The notes: generated by a model not told the origin, from the letters alone. A stretch of 64,000 bases of DNA from Amycolatopsis japonica (GCF_000732925.1 NZ_CP008953.1:1674001-1738000), one strand, 5' to 3'. Counted from the first letter of the stretch, positions 44,660 through 54,271 are shown. Program-made: numbers and translations.

Positions 44660-45868
44660 TCAGCGCCGCCACAGATCTTCGTCGAGCAGCTGCACCGAAC
44701 CCGTGTCCGACTCATCCGACCGGCGACCGCGCGCCAAGGTGAACTCGCCGTCCGGATTACCGCTGGCGGCCCGGCCGCGCAGCTTCGCCGGAACACCGTC
44801 GCTCCGGCCGGAAGACTCCCTCCGCGCCGCCCCGTTGCGTCCGGTCGGCTGGTCGCCCGAGCCGGGCCGTAGCGTGCCTGCGGTGGCCTGACCGCCGCCG
44901 TGTGGTGGCGTCATCGGGGGTATCCCCGTGCTCGCGGACTTCGCTCCGGTGGGGCTCGCCGTGCCCGGCTGGACCTCCGACGCCAGGCTAGGGGCCCGCT
45001 TGCCGACGACCGGCTTCGCGGAGACGGGAAGACCGCCGGCTCCAGCGGCCGCCCCGATCCCGCCCAGCAGTCCCGCCGGCATGGGCGGAGTGCCGGTACC
45101 ACCCGGCAGCCCGCCGATCGGGGGAACGACGCCCGCCGTTGGCACCGTCGGCAGGGAGCCGAGGCCTGCCAGCGAGAGCCCGGACGAGCCGGTGCCCGAT
45201 CCGGCCCCGTCGCCGGTCGTCGGCAGGTCGATGTCCGACGATCCGCCGTCGGCGAACGACCCCGCGGTTTCGGCGAGGCTCTGGAGTTCGGTCAGCGCGG
45301 TCATTCCGGCTTCGGCGGCGGCGATGAAGTCCGCGGGGGAGTTGCCCTCCGCCGAGACGGCTTGCTGCGCGGGCAGCAGATCGGCCGGTGATTGGATACC
45401 GGCCGCCGCGCAGACGCTGAGCATCGAGAAGTCGAAGTTCCCGCCCAGTTCGGTCATTTTCATGCCTGACGCCTGCTGGAGGGCGAAAGCCGCTGCCGCG
45501 CCGAACGGAGTGAGGGTGGCGATGCGGTACTCCGCGTAGAACGTCGCCACCGCGGCCGCGGTCGCCGAAACGTCGGAGGCGAGCGTCGTCAGTTTCCCGG
45601 CGGGGTCGGCCAGATCGATCCGGTCTCCCCAGAACTTGAGCTCGGCCAGGGTCCGCTGGACCTTCTCTTCGTGCTTCCGTCCGGCTTCGTCCGTCCACTC
45701 CGGAGTGAGCTCGCCGACCCGGGTGCTGATCTCCGCGGCGGTGGTGTCGATCCAGCCACGCACGTCCCGCCACATGGTCGCGGCTTCGAGCAGGGCCGGG
45801 ACTTTTTTGGCTTCGGCGCGGGCCATCACATCGTGCATCTCGATGGGGAGCAGCTGGTAGGGGATCAT
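44660..45868 (-). CDS. candidate type VII substrate with PPE-like helical head
   Basis: A 402-residue protein. The first 180 residues are helical, with EWTDEAGRKHEEKVQRTL (about 55-72), a WXG100/PPE-like hairpin turn; the middle is Gly/Pro/Ala-rich and unstructured; the last twelve residues are VQLLDEDLWRR-type. The same C-terminal element (VQLLDEELW) ends the protein at 46306-47637. The gene lies in the eccC direction and is the last of a run of five minus-strand genes. I infer a secreted or secretion-linked protein; no enzymatic domain is seen. Confidence 0.65.
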   Translation of the reverse strand: MIPYQLLPIEMHDVMARAEAKKVPALLEAATMWRDVRGWIDTTAAEISTRVGELTPEWTDEAGRKHEEKVQRTLAELKFWGDRIDLADPAGKLTTLASDVSATAAAVATFYAEYRIATLTPFGAAAAFALQQASGMKMTELGGNFDFSMLSVCAAAGIQSPADLLPAQQAVSAEGNSPADFIAAAEAGMTALTELQSLAETAGSFADGGSSDIDLPTTGDGAGSGTGSSGLSLAGLGSLPTVPTAGVVPPIGGLPGGTGTPPMPAGLLGGIGAAAGAGGLPVSAKPVVGKRAPSLASEVQPGTASPTGAKSASTGIPPMTPPHGGGQATAGTLRPGSGDQPTGRNGAARRESSGRSDGVPAKLRGRAASGNPDGEFTLARGRRSDESDTGSVQLLDEDLWRR

Positions 45869-45878
45869 CGATCGCTCC

Positions 45879-46295
45879 TCACGCTTGGGTCTGCGAGCCG
45901 TCGGCCGCGGACGTGTCGGTCTTTTCCTCGGTGGATCCGGGTGCCTGGCCGATGGAGCCCGACGCCTGCTTCAGCAGGCTCAAACCCTGCTTTGCGAGCT
46001 TGATGGTCGACGTGGCGAGCGTCAGCGCGCTGGCCGCGTCCGCGGCGGTGTAGTCGGCGGCGATCGCCTTGACCGTCGTCGAATCGGTGGCCATGTCCTC
46101 GGTGATCTTGGCCAGTAGCGCCGCCATCTCGGCGGCGGCGGCCTTGTCCAACAGGGACATCGCGATCCCTTCGAACATCCCGGCGATGTCCGCCGTCCCC
46201 GGCCGGGTCAGTGACGACGGCTGGGCTGGAGCGGTGAGCTTGGTGGAATACGCGCTCATCGCCGTCGTGTTGCCGTTGATCTCGGTTGCGGGCAT
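45879..46295 (-). CDS. small helical protein of the secretion locus
   Basis: A 138-residue protein with strong Ala content and a long helical middle (MFEGIAMSLLDKAAAAEMAA, TVKAIAADYTAADAASALTL). It has no W-x-G motif. Its GAGGAGG ribosome-binding site precedes ATG 46295. It is reminiscent of PE-type or Esx-like partners in size and position, lying between two long candidate substrates that share a C-terminal tag. A chaperone or co-secreted partner is inferred; no homologous family is recognised with confidence. Confidence 0.6.
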   Translation of the reverse strand: MPATEINGNTTAMSAYSTKLTAPAQPSSLTRPGTADIAGMFEGIAMSLLDKAAAAEMAALLAKITEDMATDSTTVKAIAADYTAADAASALTLATSTIKLAKQGLSLLKQASGSIGQAPGSTEEKTDTSAADGSQTQA

Positions 46296-46305
46296 CTGCC
46301 CCTCC

Positions 46306-47637
46306 TCATCGTCCCGCGTGGAACCGCGGCTCTTCCTGGTTCTTGTGCACCGGGTCCACTTGCCACAGTTCTTCGTCGAGCAACTGGACGCCGTCGTTCT
46401 CCGTGTCCCAATCCCGCCGTGCGCCGGGTGGGGCGGACGGTGCCGCCGCCCCCTTCGCCGCCCGGCCCTTTCCCGCACGACCCATCAGGGACACACCTGG
46501 CGTGCCACCGGGCTTCCGCTCACGCTGCCTGCCGGTGGCCCGGTCGGCGTTTCCGGGATTCACCCCGCCGCCGCTTCCCCGCGCTCCGGCCGACTGCGGT
46601 GGATACATCGGCGGCATCGCGCCGGAGCCCGCCGTCCCGGCCGCGGACCGCGCACCGGTCCCTGTCGCGACGGGCGGTAGTGCGGTTCCGACGGCACCGG
46701 TTCCGGAAGGCGATACCGGGTTCGCCGCCGTGGTGCCCGCTCCCAGACCGGTACCCGGCCCGCCGGCACCGCCGCCGCCACCGGGTAGATCGCCGCCACC
46801 GCCTGCCAGGCTCGGCATACCCGACGGGTCACCGAGCCCGGACGGCGACATGGACGACGGATCCCACGAGGGCAGCCCGCCCGTCGGATCCGGCAGCGCC
46901 GCCGGCTCGGGGATGCTCTGTCCGCCACCTGCCAGCTGCTGCAACGATTCGAGCGCGCTGGTCAAGGCGTCCAGTGCCCCAGGTGCCGCCTCGAGTGCGT
47001 CCTGCAGCGGGTCCTCGGTGGGGCTCTGCGGCTGGTCCGGGTTCGCCGGTGTTTCCTGGCCGGGGGCCGGATTCGACGGCGAGGTGGGGGACGCCGGGTT
47101 TTGCGTGCCCGGGCCTGCCGGAGACGAACTGGTGTCGACGCCGGGGTCGACCTCGCCCCGTGCCCCGTTCCAGGGGCGACTGCGAGCGGCGAGCATGGCC
47201 TGCCCGGTGCGTAGATATTGTGTCGCCATTTCGTCGAGTTTCGCGCCGACGACCGACCTGGCCGTTTCTTCGTAGTCGGGGTCGTTGGCCGCTTTCGTAG
47301 CCTCCGAGGCGAACGTGAACGCGTTCAGGATGAGCATCGCGGTGAGCTTGTCGATATGTTCCACGACATGGGATTCCGCGGCCGCGCGTTCCCATGGACC
47401 CAGCGAGCCGGTGTGAGTGTCGCGCAGCCACTGGACCATCCGGCGCCCGGCTTCGTCGTCCCAGAACGGTTCCAGCGCGTTGGTCGACTCACGCAGGGAA
47501 CGGCTCGCAGGGTTGAGCCAGGTCTGCACGGACTTCCACATCTCACTCGCCTGTTTGAGCGCGGGATAGGTGTGCGCGATCTCGCCGCGGAGGATGTTGA
47601 GCTGCTCGTCGAGGGAAAACCTCGTATAACTGGCCAT
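46306..47637 (-). CDS. candidate type VII substrate with PPE-like head and C-terminal tag
   Basis: A 443-residue protein. The helical N-terminal region (about 1-150) contains ALEPFWDDEAGRRMVQWLRD (about 55-74), a W-x-D-E-A-G turn like that of 44660-45868. A long Pro/Gly/Ser-rich linker follows (about 155-395). The end carries VQLLDEELWQVDP and a short basic tail. The two proteins therefore share head type and tail type, as expected for a pair recognised by one secretion apparatus. ATG 47637 is in the eccC transcript orientation, 17 bp from the next gene. Confidence 0.65.
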   Translation of the reverse strand: MASYTRFSLDEQLNILRGEIAHTYPALKQASEMWKSVQTWLNPASRSLRESTNALEPFWDDEAGRRMVQWLRDTHTGSLGPWERAAAESHVVEHIDKLTAMLILNAFTFASEATKAANDPDYEETARSVVGAKLDEMATQYLRTGQAMLAARSRPWNGARGEVDPGVDTSSSPAGPGTQNPASPTSPSNPAPGQETPANPDQPQSPTEDPLQDALEAAPGALDALTSALESLQQLAGGGQSIPEPAALPDPTGGLPSWDPSSMSPSGLGDPSGMPSLAGGGGDLPGGGGGAGGPGTGLGAGTTAANPVSPSGTGAVGTALPPVATGTGARSAAGTAGSGAMPPMYPPQSAGARGSGGGVNPGNADRATGRQRERKPGGTPGVSLMGRAGKGRAAKGAAAPSAPPGARRDWDTENDGVQLLDEELWQVDPVHKNQEEPRFHAGR

Positions 47638-47654
47638 TTCGTTTCTCGTCCCGG

Positions 47655-48038
47655 TCAGAGGCTGGGCGCGTAGGGGTTTCCGAGCAAGGGGATGTCCGGC
47701 GCGGGGGCGGAAGGTGGTTGCGGGCCACGGTTCACCTTGTCGGACAATCCCTGGATCGCCGTCGCGGCCGCTTCGCCCGCGCTCTGGTATTCGTTCGCGC
47801 ATCGCCGGGCGAGGTCTTCGAAGGTCTGGAATCCTTCGGCGGCCGCGGTCATGAAGGCTTTGAGTTCGCCGGTCACGAACTTGTCCGCGGCGGCCAGTGC
47901 CTCGCATTCCTGCATGAGCGTGCAACCGGCACCCGGTTCCCGGTCGATCGTGGGCGCCGGGATGGCGTTGACCTGCTGGTGCAAATTGTTGGCGAACGTC
48001 CGAAGCGCCGGTATCCAAGCGTCGACCCTGCCACTCAT
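47655..48038 (-). CDS. WXG100/Esx-like small helical protein
   Basis: A 127-residue helical protein beginning MSGRVDAWIPALRTFANNLHQ with two helices joined by a short loop (about 35-45 with Cys39/Cys45), and a Pro-rich tail (GPQPPSAPAPDIPLLG). Size and position next to eccC fit an Esx-family partner. No W-x-G triplet is present. AGGGAGG precedes ATG 48038. It lies 95 bp downstream of eccC on the same strand. Confidence 0.62.
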   Translation of the reverse strand: MSGRVDAWIPALRTFANNLHQQVNAIPAPTIDREPGAGCTLMQECEALAAADKFVTGELKAFMTAAAEGFQTFEDLARRCANEYQSAGEAAATAIQGLSDKVNRGPQPPSAPAPDIPLLGNPYAPSL

Positions 48039-48133
48039 GTTCCCTCCCTTTCCGTGCTCGCGTCGGTCTGCTGATCAAGCCCACCACCCCAGCCGGGCCG
48101 CCGGGGGTGGGCGGCCGGTTCCGGCCAGCCGGT

Positions 48134-51100
48134 CTACGCCCGCGGCTCGAGCCAGGCGAGCTGGACGAGTCCCTTGCCGCCACGGCGATCGACCAGCCAG
48201 CCCCGTCCCGGCGGGAGTACCTGCGCGCGCATACCGCCCAGCAACGGACCTTCGTCCCGGTCGCCCGACATCATCAGGCCGGGCGTGCCGACCTCGCGAA
48301 GGCGAGACAGGAACGGCTCGAACAACCCGGCTCCGGCGCCGCCCGAGCGGCGCGTGAGCACCACGTGCAGCCCGATGTCGGAGCCCTGAGCGACCAGCGG
48401 GAGCAACGGCATCAGCGGATGCTGCTTGTGCGTGGCGACCATGTCGTAGTCGTCCACCAGCACGAAGATCTCCGGCCCCTCCCACCAGCTGCGCGCGCGC
48501 AGCTGTTCGGGCGTGACGTCCTTGCCCGGCAGGCGTTTGGTCATCGCTTCGGCCACCTCCCCGAGCAGTTCGCGGCTGTGCGCGTCGTTGGTGCCGCTGC
48601 CGAGCAGGTGGTCGTCGCCGATCTCGCCGAGCAGTCCTCGCCGGTGGTCGACCACGACGATGCGGGCCTGGTCGGGCCGGTACGCGTTTTCGATCCGGCG
48701 GGCCACTGTGCGCAGGAAGGCCGTCTTCCCGCTTTCGGTGTCTGCCAGCAGGAAGAAGTGCGGGTCGGCGGCGAAGTCGAGACGCATCGGGGACAGGTCC
48801 CGCTCGTGGATGCCGACCGCGAGTCCGGCGTCGGCGCCACTCAGCTCGTCCGTGGCGGGAAGTTCCTCGTAGGCGAGCAAACCCGGCAGGAGCCGCACCG
48901 ACGGGGCCGGCGGCCCCGGCCACGCGGCGCCGATCGCCCCGACCAGTTCGGCCGTGCCCTCCGCGAGGTCTTCGGTGGTGTTCCGGCCGTCCGTTCGCGG
49001 CAGGGCCAGGAGAACCTGATGCTTGCTCATCGAGACCCCCCGTCCGGGTGCGTCGGCCGGGACACTCATCGCGGCGCGCCGGTCGATGATCGAATCGATG
49101 GGATCGCCGATCTTCAGTTCCAGCCTGCTGCCGAACAGATCCCGGACGTTCATCCGGAGATCGAACGAACGGGCGGTGGCCGTCACGACGTGTACGCCGT
49201 ACGACAGCCCGCGGGCGGCGATGTCACCGACCATGTCTTCGAGGCCCTCGAAGTCCCCCCTGAGTGTTTGCCAGCCGTCGATCACCAGGAACACGTCGCC
49301 GTGGGGCTGATCGCCGAAACGGCCCTCAGCCCGAAGCTTGCGATAGGTCGCGATGCCGTCGATCTGGTGCTCCGCGAACAGCTTTTCCCGGTTGGCCAGC
49401 ACAGTGGCGACCTCGGCGATGGTCCGCCGCACCGCGCCGGTGTCCAGCCTGCCGGACACGCCCGCGACATGGGGCAGGCCACCGACCGAGGCGAGGGTGC
49501 CGCCACCGAAGTCCAGGCAATAGAACTGGGCCTCGCGCGGGGTGTGGGTGAGGGCGAGGCTGAGGATCAGCGTGCGCAGCGCGGTGCTTTTGCCGGTCCG
49601 CGGCGCGCCGAGGATCAGCACGTGCCCGGCCGCGCCGGAGAGATCGAGGGTGAGCGGGTCGCGCCGCTGCTCGTAGGGGCGGTCGACGATCCCGAGCACC
49701 GGCCGCAGATTCGCGACCGCGTCGGACCCGCTAGGGGACAGCCCGCGCCGGGGATGGGCGATCAGGCCGGGCAGCAGCCCGTCGAGCGTCGGAGACGCGT
49801 CCAACGGCGGCAGCCACACCTGGTGGGCAGGTGTGCCGCGACCCTCAAGCCGGTCGACCAGGATGTCCAGCAGGGTCTCGCCGACCGCGGTGTCCGGATC
49901 CTCCGCGGGTTCCGGTTCCTCCTCGTCGGCGGCGAGTTCGGCGGCGACGTAGGTCGTCGTGTACTCGTGCAGCACCAGGTGCTCCCCGCCCATCGCGACA
50001 GCGGCTCCGCCGTCGCTACCGCGCTGGTACACCCCGGAGACGTAAGCGGAGCGGAATCGGTCCATCTGTTCGGTCCCGACCTTCAGGAAGCCGTGTCCGG
50101 GAGCCCGTGGCAGTTTGAACGCGTCGGCGACGCCGAGCACCGCCCTGCTCTCCATTTCGGAGAACGTTCGCAGGCCGATCCGGTAGGACAGATGGGTTTC
50201 CAGACCACGAAGCCTGCCTTCCTCCAACCGTTGCGAAGCGAGCAAGAGATGCACTCCGAGCGATCGACCCACCCGTCCTATTTGGACGAACATGTCGATG
50301 AAGTCGGGTTTTGCGGACAGCAGTTCGGAGAACTCGTCGCAGATCACGAGCAGGGTGGGGACCTCGGGCAGTGGCGCACCCGCCGTCCTCGCCTTCTCGT
50401 AGTCGCGCAAGGAAGAGAAGTTTCCCGCCGCGCGCAGCAGTTCCTGACGGCGGATCAGCTCGCCGTTGATCGCGTCGGTCATCCGGTCGACCAGATGCAG
50501 TTCGTCGGCGAGGTTGGTGATCACCGCGCTGGTGTGCGGCAGCGCGTCCAGCCGGGTGAAGGTGGCCCCGCCCTTGAAGTCGACCAGCGCGAAGTTCAAC
50601 GAGCTCGGGGGATGGGTGATGGCCAGGCCCAGCACCAGGGTGCGCAGCAGCTCCGACTTCCCGGAGCCGGTAGCCCCGATCAGCAATCCGTGCGGGCCCA
50701 TCCCGTCCTGTGCGGACTCCTTGAGGTCGAGTTCGATCGGAGACCCGTCCGGCTGGATACCGACCTTGAGTCGCAGGCGGTCCCGGTTCGGCCTCGGCTC
50801 CCAGGTGTCGTCCGGGTCGAACCGGTACGGGTCACCCAGTTCCAGCAACTCCGCCAGTCCGAGCTCCGAGGTCATCGGGGCGTCGCCGCGCAGTCCCGCG
50901 GTCAGGCGGAGCGGGGCGAGCTGACGGGCGAGTCCCTCGGCCGCCGCTTGGCCAAGCCGGTCCGCCTTGCCGAGTGTGGCCTCGCCGTCGATGGTCTCGC
51001 TGAGCAATTCCCCGCCGGCGTCCACGGCCAGCACCACGGTCGTCCGGTCCAGCGCCCTCGGCGGCATGGTCGTCAGGTCCACGACGGTCACGCCTTCGAC

Positions 51101-52108
51101 GCCGCCGCCGGTCATCAGATGGTCCGAGCCCGCTACCGAACCACCGTCGATCACCACCACCAGATGCGGGCCGGGTACTCGGCCGTCGGACTCCGGGTCG
51201 AATCTAGGCCGTTTGACCAGTTCCTCCTCCAGCATGGATTCCAGCGCCGGGACGGTGGGGGCCACCAACCGCAACGGGCCGAGCAGGTCGGTGCGTTCGG
51301 AGTGCTGGGCGTGCGGCAGCCACTTGACCCATTCCCAGTCCGCGCGGCGATCCTCGCCGGTGCACACGGCCACCCGCAGGTCGTCCGGGGAGTGCAGGGC
51401 GGCCAGCTGCGCGAGCATCGCCCGAAGCACTCCGAGTGCCGCGTCCCGGTCGCCGCGGAGGTAGACCCGGCTGAACCCGTTGACCGCGATGGCGATCGGC
51501 AGATCGCGGATGCTGGAGTAGGTGGTGAGGAACCGGCGCAACGCAAGTGCGGACAGCGGTTCCAGCTCCTCGAGCGGTTTCGTGTCGGGCGCGATCAGGG
51601 TGGCGGCCGGGTTCTGCGGGCCGCGTCCGATCCGTGCGACGCCGAAATCCACATCGTCCTTGCGGCGTTCCCAAAGCCGGTAACTCGACACCAGGGACCA
51701 CAGCGACGCCGGGTCCGGGTGCAGATATTCCATCGCCTCCCGCTGGCGGCGCACCGAACGCCGCAGCCGCAGCCGATGCTGGGCGAGGTGGCGCAGATAT
51801 TTGCGCCGGGCGTAGGCCATCTCCCGCTTGCTCGGGCCGCCGCCCTGCAGGAATCCCATGACGACCATGCCGAGCATGGCGACACCCATCATCCCGTAGA
51901 TGACGAAGCGCAGGGAGCCGGTCATGCTGCCGGAGTACATCAGCAGCATCGCCGCCATCATGGCCACCATCGGCAGCACCGTGAGCACCTGCGCCCACTG
52001 CCTGCCCGGTGGGGGCGGGATCTCCGGCGGGGCCTGCAGGATCAGCTCGCCCGCCGGCATTTCCGGAGCGGGCCTGCGCATCGGTCTCTTCACCACGACT
52101 GTCGCCAC
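48134..52108 (-). CDS. eccC: type VII secretion ATPase EccC (three FtsK/SpoIIIE domains)
   Basis: A 1324-residue motor of the ESX complex. Two membrane helices lie at about 40-90, followed by the stalk and DUF/ATPase domains. Three P-loops are visible: GATGSGKSELLR (about 480-491), GAPRTGKSTALR (about 835-847) and ADTESGKTAFLR (about 1124-1136), each with a hydrophobic Walker-B-like strand (LLVICDEFSEL, VFLVIDGWQTL, IFVLVDDYDMV). The first domain is the most canonical, as in mycobacterial EccC. It is a single-chain version (not split EccCa/EccCb). GTG 52108 is used. It is divergent from the two Esx-like genes across a 134-bp spacer. Confidence 0.95.
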   Translation of the reverse strand: MATVVVKRPMRRPAPEMPAGELILQAPPEIPPPPGRQWAQVLTVLPMVAMMAAMLLMYSGSMTGSLRFVIYGMMGVAMLGMVVMGFLQGGGPSKREMAYARRKYLRHLAQHRLRLRRSVRRQREAMEYLHPDPASLWSLVSSYRLWERRKDDVDFGVARIGRGPQNPAATLIAPDTKPLEELEPLSALALRRFLTTYSSIRDLPIAIAVNGFSRVYLRGDRDAALGVLRAMLAQLAALHSPDDLRVAVCTGEDRRADWEWVKWLPHAQHSERTDLLGPLRLVAPTVPALESMLEEELVKRPRFDPESDGRVPGPHLVVVIDGGSVAGSDHLMTGGGVEGVTVVDLTTMPPRALDRTTVVLAVDAGGELLSETIDGEATLGKADRLGQAAAEGLARQLAPLRLTAGLRGDAPMTSELGLAELLELGDPYRFDPDDTWEPRPNRDRLRLKVGIQPDGSPIELDLKESAQDGMGPHGLLIGATGSGKSELLRTLVLGLAITHPPSSLNFALVDFKGGATFTRLDALPHTSAVITNLADELHLVDRMTDAINGELIRRQELLRAAGNFSSLRDYEKARTAGAPLPEVPTLLVICDEFSELLSAKPDFIDMFVQIGRVGRSLGVHLLLASQRLEEGRLRGLETHLSYRIGLRTFSEMESRAVLGVADAFKLPRAPGHGFLKVGTEQMDRFRSAYVSGVYQRGSDGGAAVAMGGEHLVLHEYTTTYVAAELAADEEEPEPAEDPDTAVGETLLDILVDRLEGRGTPAHQVWLPPLDASPTLDGLLPGLIAHPRRGLSPSGSDAVANLRPVLGIVDRPYEQRRDPLTLDLSGAAGHVLILGAPRTGKSTALRTLILSLALTHTPREAQFYCLDFGGGTLASVGGLPHVAGVSGRLDTGAVRRTIAEVATVLANREKLFAEHQIDGIATYRKLRAEGRFGDQPHGDVFLVIDGWQTLRGDFEGLEDMVGDIAARGLSYGVHVVTATARSFDLRMNVRDLFGSRLELKIGDPIDSIIDRRAAMSVPADAPGRGVSMSKHQVLLALPRTDGRNTTEDLAEGTAELVGAIGAAWPGPPAPSVRLLPGLLAYEELPATDELSGADAGLAVGIHERDLSPMRLDFAADPHFFLLADTESGKTAFLRTVARRIENAYRPDQARIVVVDHRRGLLGEIGDDHLLGSGTNDAHSRELLGEVAEAMTKRLPGKDVTPEQLRARSWWEGPEIFVLVDDYDMVATHKQHPLMPLLPLVAQGSDIGLHVVLTRRSGGAGAGLFEPFLSRLREVGTPGLMMSGDRDEGPLLGGMRAQVLPPGRGWLVDRRGGKGLVQLAWLEPRA

Positions 52109-52242
52109 CCACCCGATGGTTCGCGTCCGAGGGCCGCGAAAGGGGACGGTGGCAGGAACGTGCCGTCCGCCGGGGCGGAGCCTCTCCCGGAACTAGCTTC
52201 GGTGACACAGACATTTCACGTCAGAACAAGGAGGGGCGAAGA

Positions 52243-52578
52243 ATGCCCGAAGTCAATATCGATTTCGCGATGGCGCGAGGTGGCATCAGCTTCGGTGACA
52301 CCAGTCAAAGCGAACAGCTTGCCGGGGCCGACTCCCTCGGCAGGCAGATCACCGAGCTGGCCTCCGGCGGGATGGCGGGCGTCGTCCAGTCCGCGGCGTT
52401 CAGCACCAACGAGGTGACCGGGGACAGCCACAGGCGGCTCCTCAACTGGGGCCAGCAGGCCCTCGTCGAAAATCCGACGACCGCGGTGAACATCCTCGGC
52501 AGCGGTCAGGACGGTGCCCAGAACTCGCTGCACAACAGCGTCTCGCAAGTCTCGAAGGTCATCGGGAACCAGGCCTGA
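52243..52578 (+). CDS. Esx-like small secreted protein (first of pair)
   Basis: A 111-residue protein with a strong AAGGAGGGG ribosome-binding site before ATG 52243. No classic W-x-G triplet is present; a single Trp occurs in RLLNWGQQAL. The C-terminal half is helical (VSQVSKVIGNQA). It is the first of a two-gene set divergent from eccC and followed 12 bp later by a second small protein. I infer an Esx-like pair on position, size and gene order rather than on a clear motif. Confidence 0.6.
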   Translation: MPEVNIDFAMARGGISFGDTSQSEQLAGADSLGRQITELASGGMAGVVQSAAFSTNEVTGDSHRRLLNWGQQALVENPTTAVNILGSGQDGAQNSLHNSVSQVSKVIGNQA

Positions 52579-52590
52579 AAGGGGTAGGAA

Positions 52591-52905
52591 ATGTCGGTAG
52601 ACGGTCACTTCAAATGGGACTTCGCCAGCGGGGAAGCGGGCGGCCGGACGTATCGCGACGGTGGTGACAGCATCGAGAACGCCTCCGCCGAACGACTTCA
52701 GCGGGCGCGTGCCCTCGCCACCGACGGCTGGTACGACGAAAGCGGCCAGCAGTACCTTCAGGTGAACCAGCGCAGCCACAACCAGAACCTCGAAACCGCC
52801 GACGGACACCGCGCCGTGAGCCAGGGCTGGGGCAAGGCCGGCGTCGAATGCCAGGACGCGCTCGGCCGCGCGTGCAACGCCCTCGGGAACGCGGGTATGG
52901 CGTAA
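52591..52905 (+). CDS. WXG100-like small secreted protein (second of pair)
   Basis: A 104-residue protein. GWYDESGQQYLQV (about 46-58) is a W-x-x-x-x-G turn close to the WXG100 hairpin, with helices before (ENASAERLQRARALA) and after (VSQGWGKAGVECQDALG). Two further W-G pairs occur near the end. It follows the upstream partner by 12 bp, with GGGG and AGGA upstream of ATG 52591. The pair lies next to eccC and mycP, as EsxA/EsxB pairs do. Two strong hairpins terminate it. Confidence 0.72.
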   Translation: MSVDGHFKWDFASGEAGGRTYRDGGDSIENASAERLQRARALATDGWYDESGQQYLQVNQRSHNQNLETADGHRAVSQGWGKAGVECQDALGRACNALGNAGMA

Positions 52906-52914
52906 CACGGAACA

Positions 52915-52950
52915 CCGAATGCCCGGCGCGTCGCAGCGCCGGGCATTCGG
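52915..52950. terminator. 15-bp-arm hairpin after the Esx-like pair
   Basis: CCGAATGCCCGGCGC (52915-52929) and its complement (52936-52950) pair perfectly around GTCGCA, 10 bp after the stop of the second Esx-like gene. It separates this gene from the convergent mycosin gene. Confidence 0.75.
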
Positions 52951-52954
52951 CATG

Positions 52955-52982
52955 CCGGTAGGACGGAAGCCCTTCCTACCGG
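52955..52982. terminator. hairpin overlapping the mycosin stop
   Basis: CCGGTAGGA (52955-52963) pairs with TCCTACCGG (52974-52982). The right arm contains the mycosin stop codon. With the neighbouring hairpin it makes a double structure between convergent genes. Confidence 0.45.
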
Positions 52983-54271
52983 CCGGAAATGAGGAAAACC
53001 TGCTCCGGTGGCTCGATGATCCGCGGTTCGACGGGCACCGCTCGGGCCCGGCCCGCTCGCCAGCGGCGACGCTTGCCGCGCGGCACCACCAGCGCCATCA
53101 GCAAGGCCAAGGCGAGTGCGCCGACCACGGCCACGGTGCACCATCGCGCCGTTTCCGCGATGCTCTCTTCCGACGCGGCCCGGTCGAGCCGCGCCTGATC
53201 CGGTGGGCGGGGGGCATGGGCGGGCAGCACGTCCGGTGCACGAGTGTCGAGACCGTCGGTCACGGCACGGTAGGGATCGACCAGACCATGGCCGTAAGCC
53301 GCGCTGCCGTTCCCGCCGCGCGACGGTGCGGCCGTCGCGATCAGCCGCCGGGCGACCTCGGGTGCGGACAGCCGGGGCCAGGCGGCGCGCACCAGTGCCG
53401 CGGTGCCCGCCACGAACGGGGTGGCGAAACTGGTGCCGTCGACGTAGGCGTGGCCGTCCACTCTCGCCACGGTCAGAACCTTGGCGCCGGGGGCCACCAG
53501 GTCCACATAGGACCCGATCTGTGAGCCGGTCATCCTGGCGCCGTTGATGTCCACCGCGCCGACGCCGAGTACGCCGTCGTAGGAGGCCGGATAGGACGGG
53601 AAGGCGATCGTCGCGTCCCGCTGGCCGTTGCCCGCCGCGGCGACCACCAGAGCGTCCCGGGACACCGCGTACGCGACGGCGTCCCGGATGACGGCGAAGT
53701 CGTCGAATCCGGCCAGCGAAAGGTTGATCACCTTCGCACCCTGGTCCGCGGCGTAGCGAACGCCGTTGGCGACGACCTGCGGGTCGATCCGCAACTGCTC
53801 TCCCTGATCGCCGAGATCCCGGTCGCTCACCCGGACCGGCAGGATCTCCGCGTCCGGGGCCACCCCACGAAAACCGATGCCGGGCAAGGGATCCGCGGCG
53901 ATGATGCCGGCCACACCCGTGCCATGCGAAACGCAGTCGAAAGCGCCGGGGTGGCCACCCGAAAGATAGAAATCCCTTCCCGCGCGGACTTTCCCCGGCC
54001 TGCGCAGCTGGGGATGGTCGGCGTCCACCCCGGAATCGACCACCGCGACCAGGACACCGGCTCCCCGGCTGTGCGGCCAGGCTCTTTCGGGGGCGAGGAC
54101 CTGCTGCGCCCAGGGGTGCGCGCGCACCTGGGCGCGGGCGGGAGCGGCGTCATGGCAGGCCCCGGCGGGCGGAGCCGCGTTCGCCACGCTCGTGCCGCCG
54201 AGCGTCTGAGGGACAGTCATGGTCAGCACGGCGACGGCAGCCGCCATCCGAAGTCGTCTCATCGCCCTCAT
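52976..54271 (-). CDS. mycP: type VII secretion-associated mycosin protease
   Basis: A 431-residue membrane-anchored subtilisin of the ESX complex. Signal sequence about residues 1-32, then a short pro-region, with Asp79 (VVDSGVD), His116 (SHGTGVAG), oxyanion Asn215 (AAAGNG) and Ser281 (DGTSFATPFVAG). A C-terminal helix (CTVAVVGALALALLMALVV, about 386-404) anchors it. Mycosins cap the periplasmic side of the ESX pore and process some substrates. ATG 54271 or 54262 could be the start. It is divergent from the toxin operon. Confidence 0.92.
   Translation of the reverse strand: MRAMRRLRMAAAVAVLTMTVPQTLGGTSVANAAPPAGACHDAAPARAQVRAHPWAQQVLAPERAWPHSRGAGVLVAVVDSGVDADHPQLRRPGKVRAGRDFYLSGGHPGAFDCVSHGTGVAGIIAADPLPGIGFRGVAPDAEILPVRVSDRDLGDQGEQLRIDPQVVANGVRYAADQGAKVINLSLAGFDDFAVIRDAVAYAVSRDALVVAAAGNGQRDATIAFPSYPASYDGVLGVGAVDINGARMTGSQIGSYVDLVAPGAKVLTVARVDGHAYVDGTSFATPFVAGTAALVRAAWPRLSAPEVARRLIATAAPSRGGNGSAAYGHGLVDPYRAVTDGLDTRAPDVLPAHAPRPPDQARLDRAASEESIAETARWCTVAVVGALALALLMALVVPRGKRRRWRAGRARAVPVEPRIIEPPEQVFLISGR

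Noticed and set aside
48107..52417. Open frame of about 1436 codons antisense to eccC
   Set aside because: eccC has three P-loops and clear family length; the opposite frame has no motif and biased composition.
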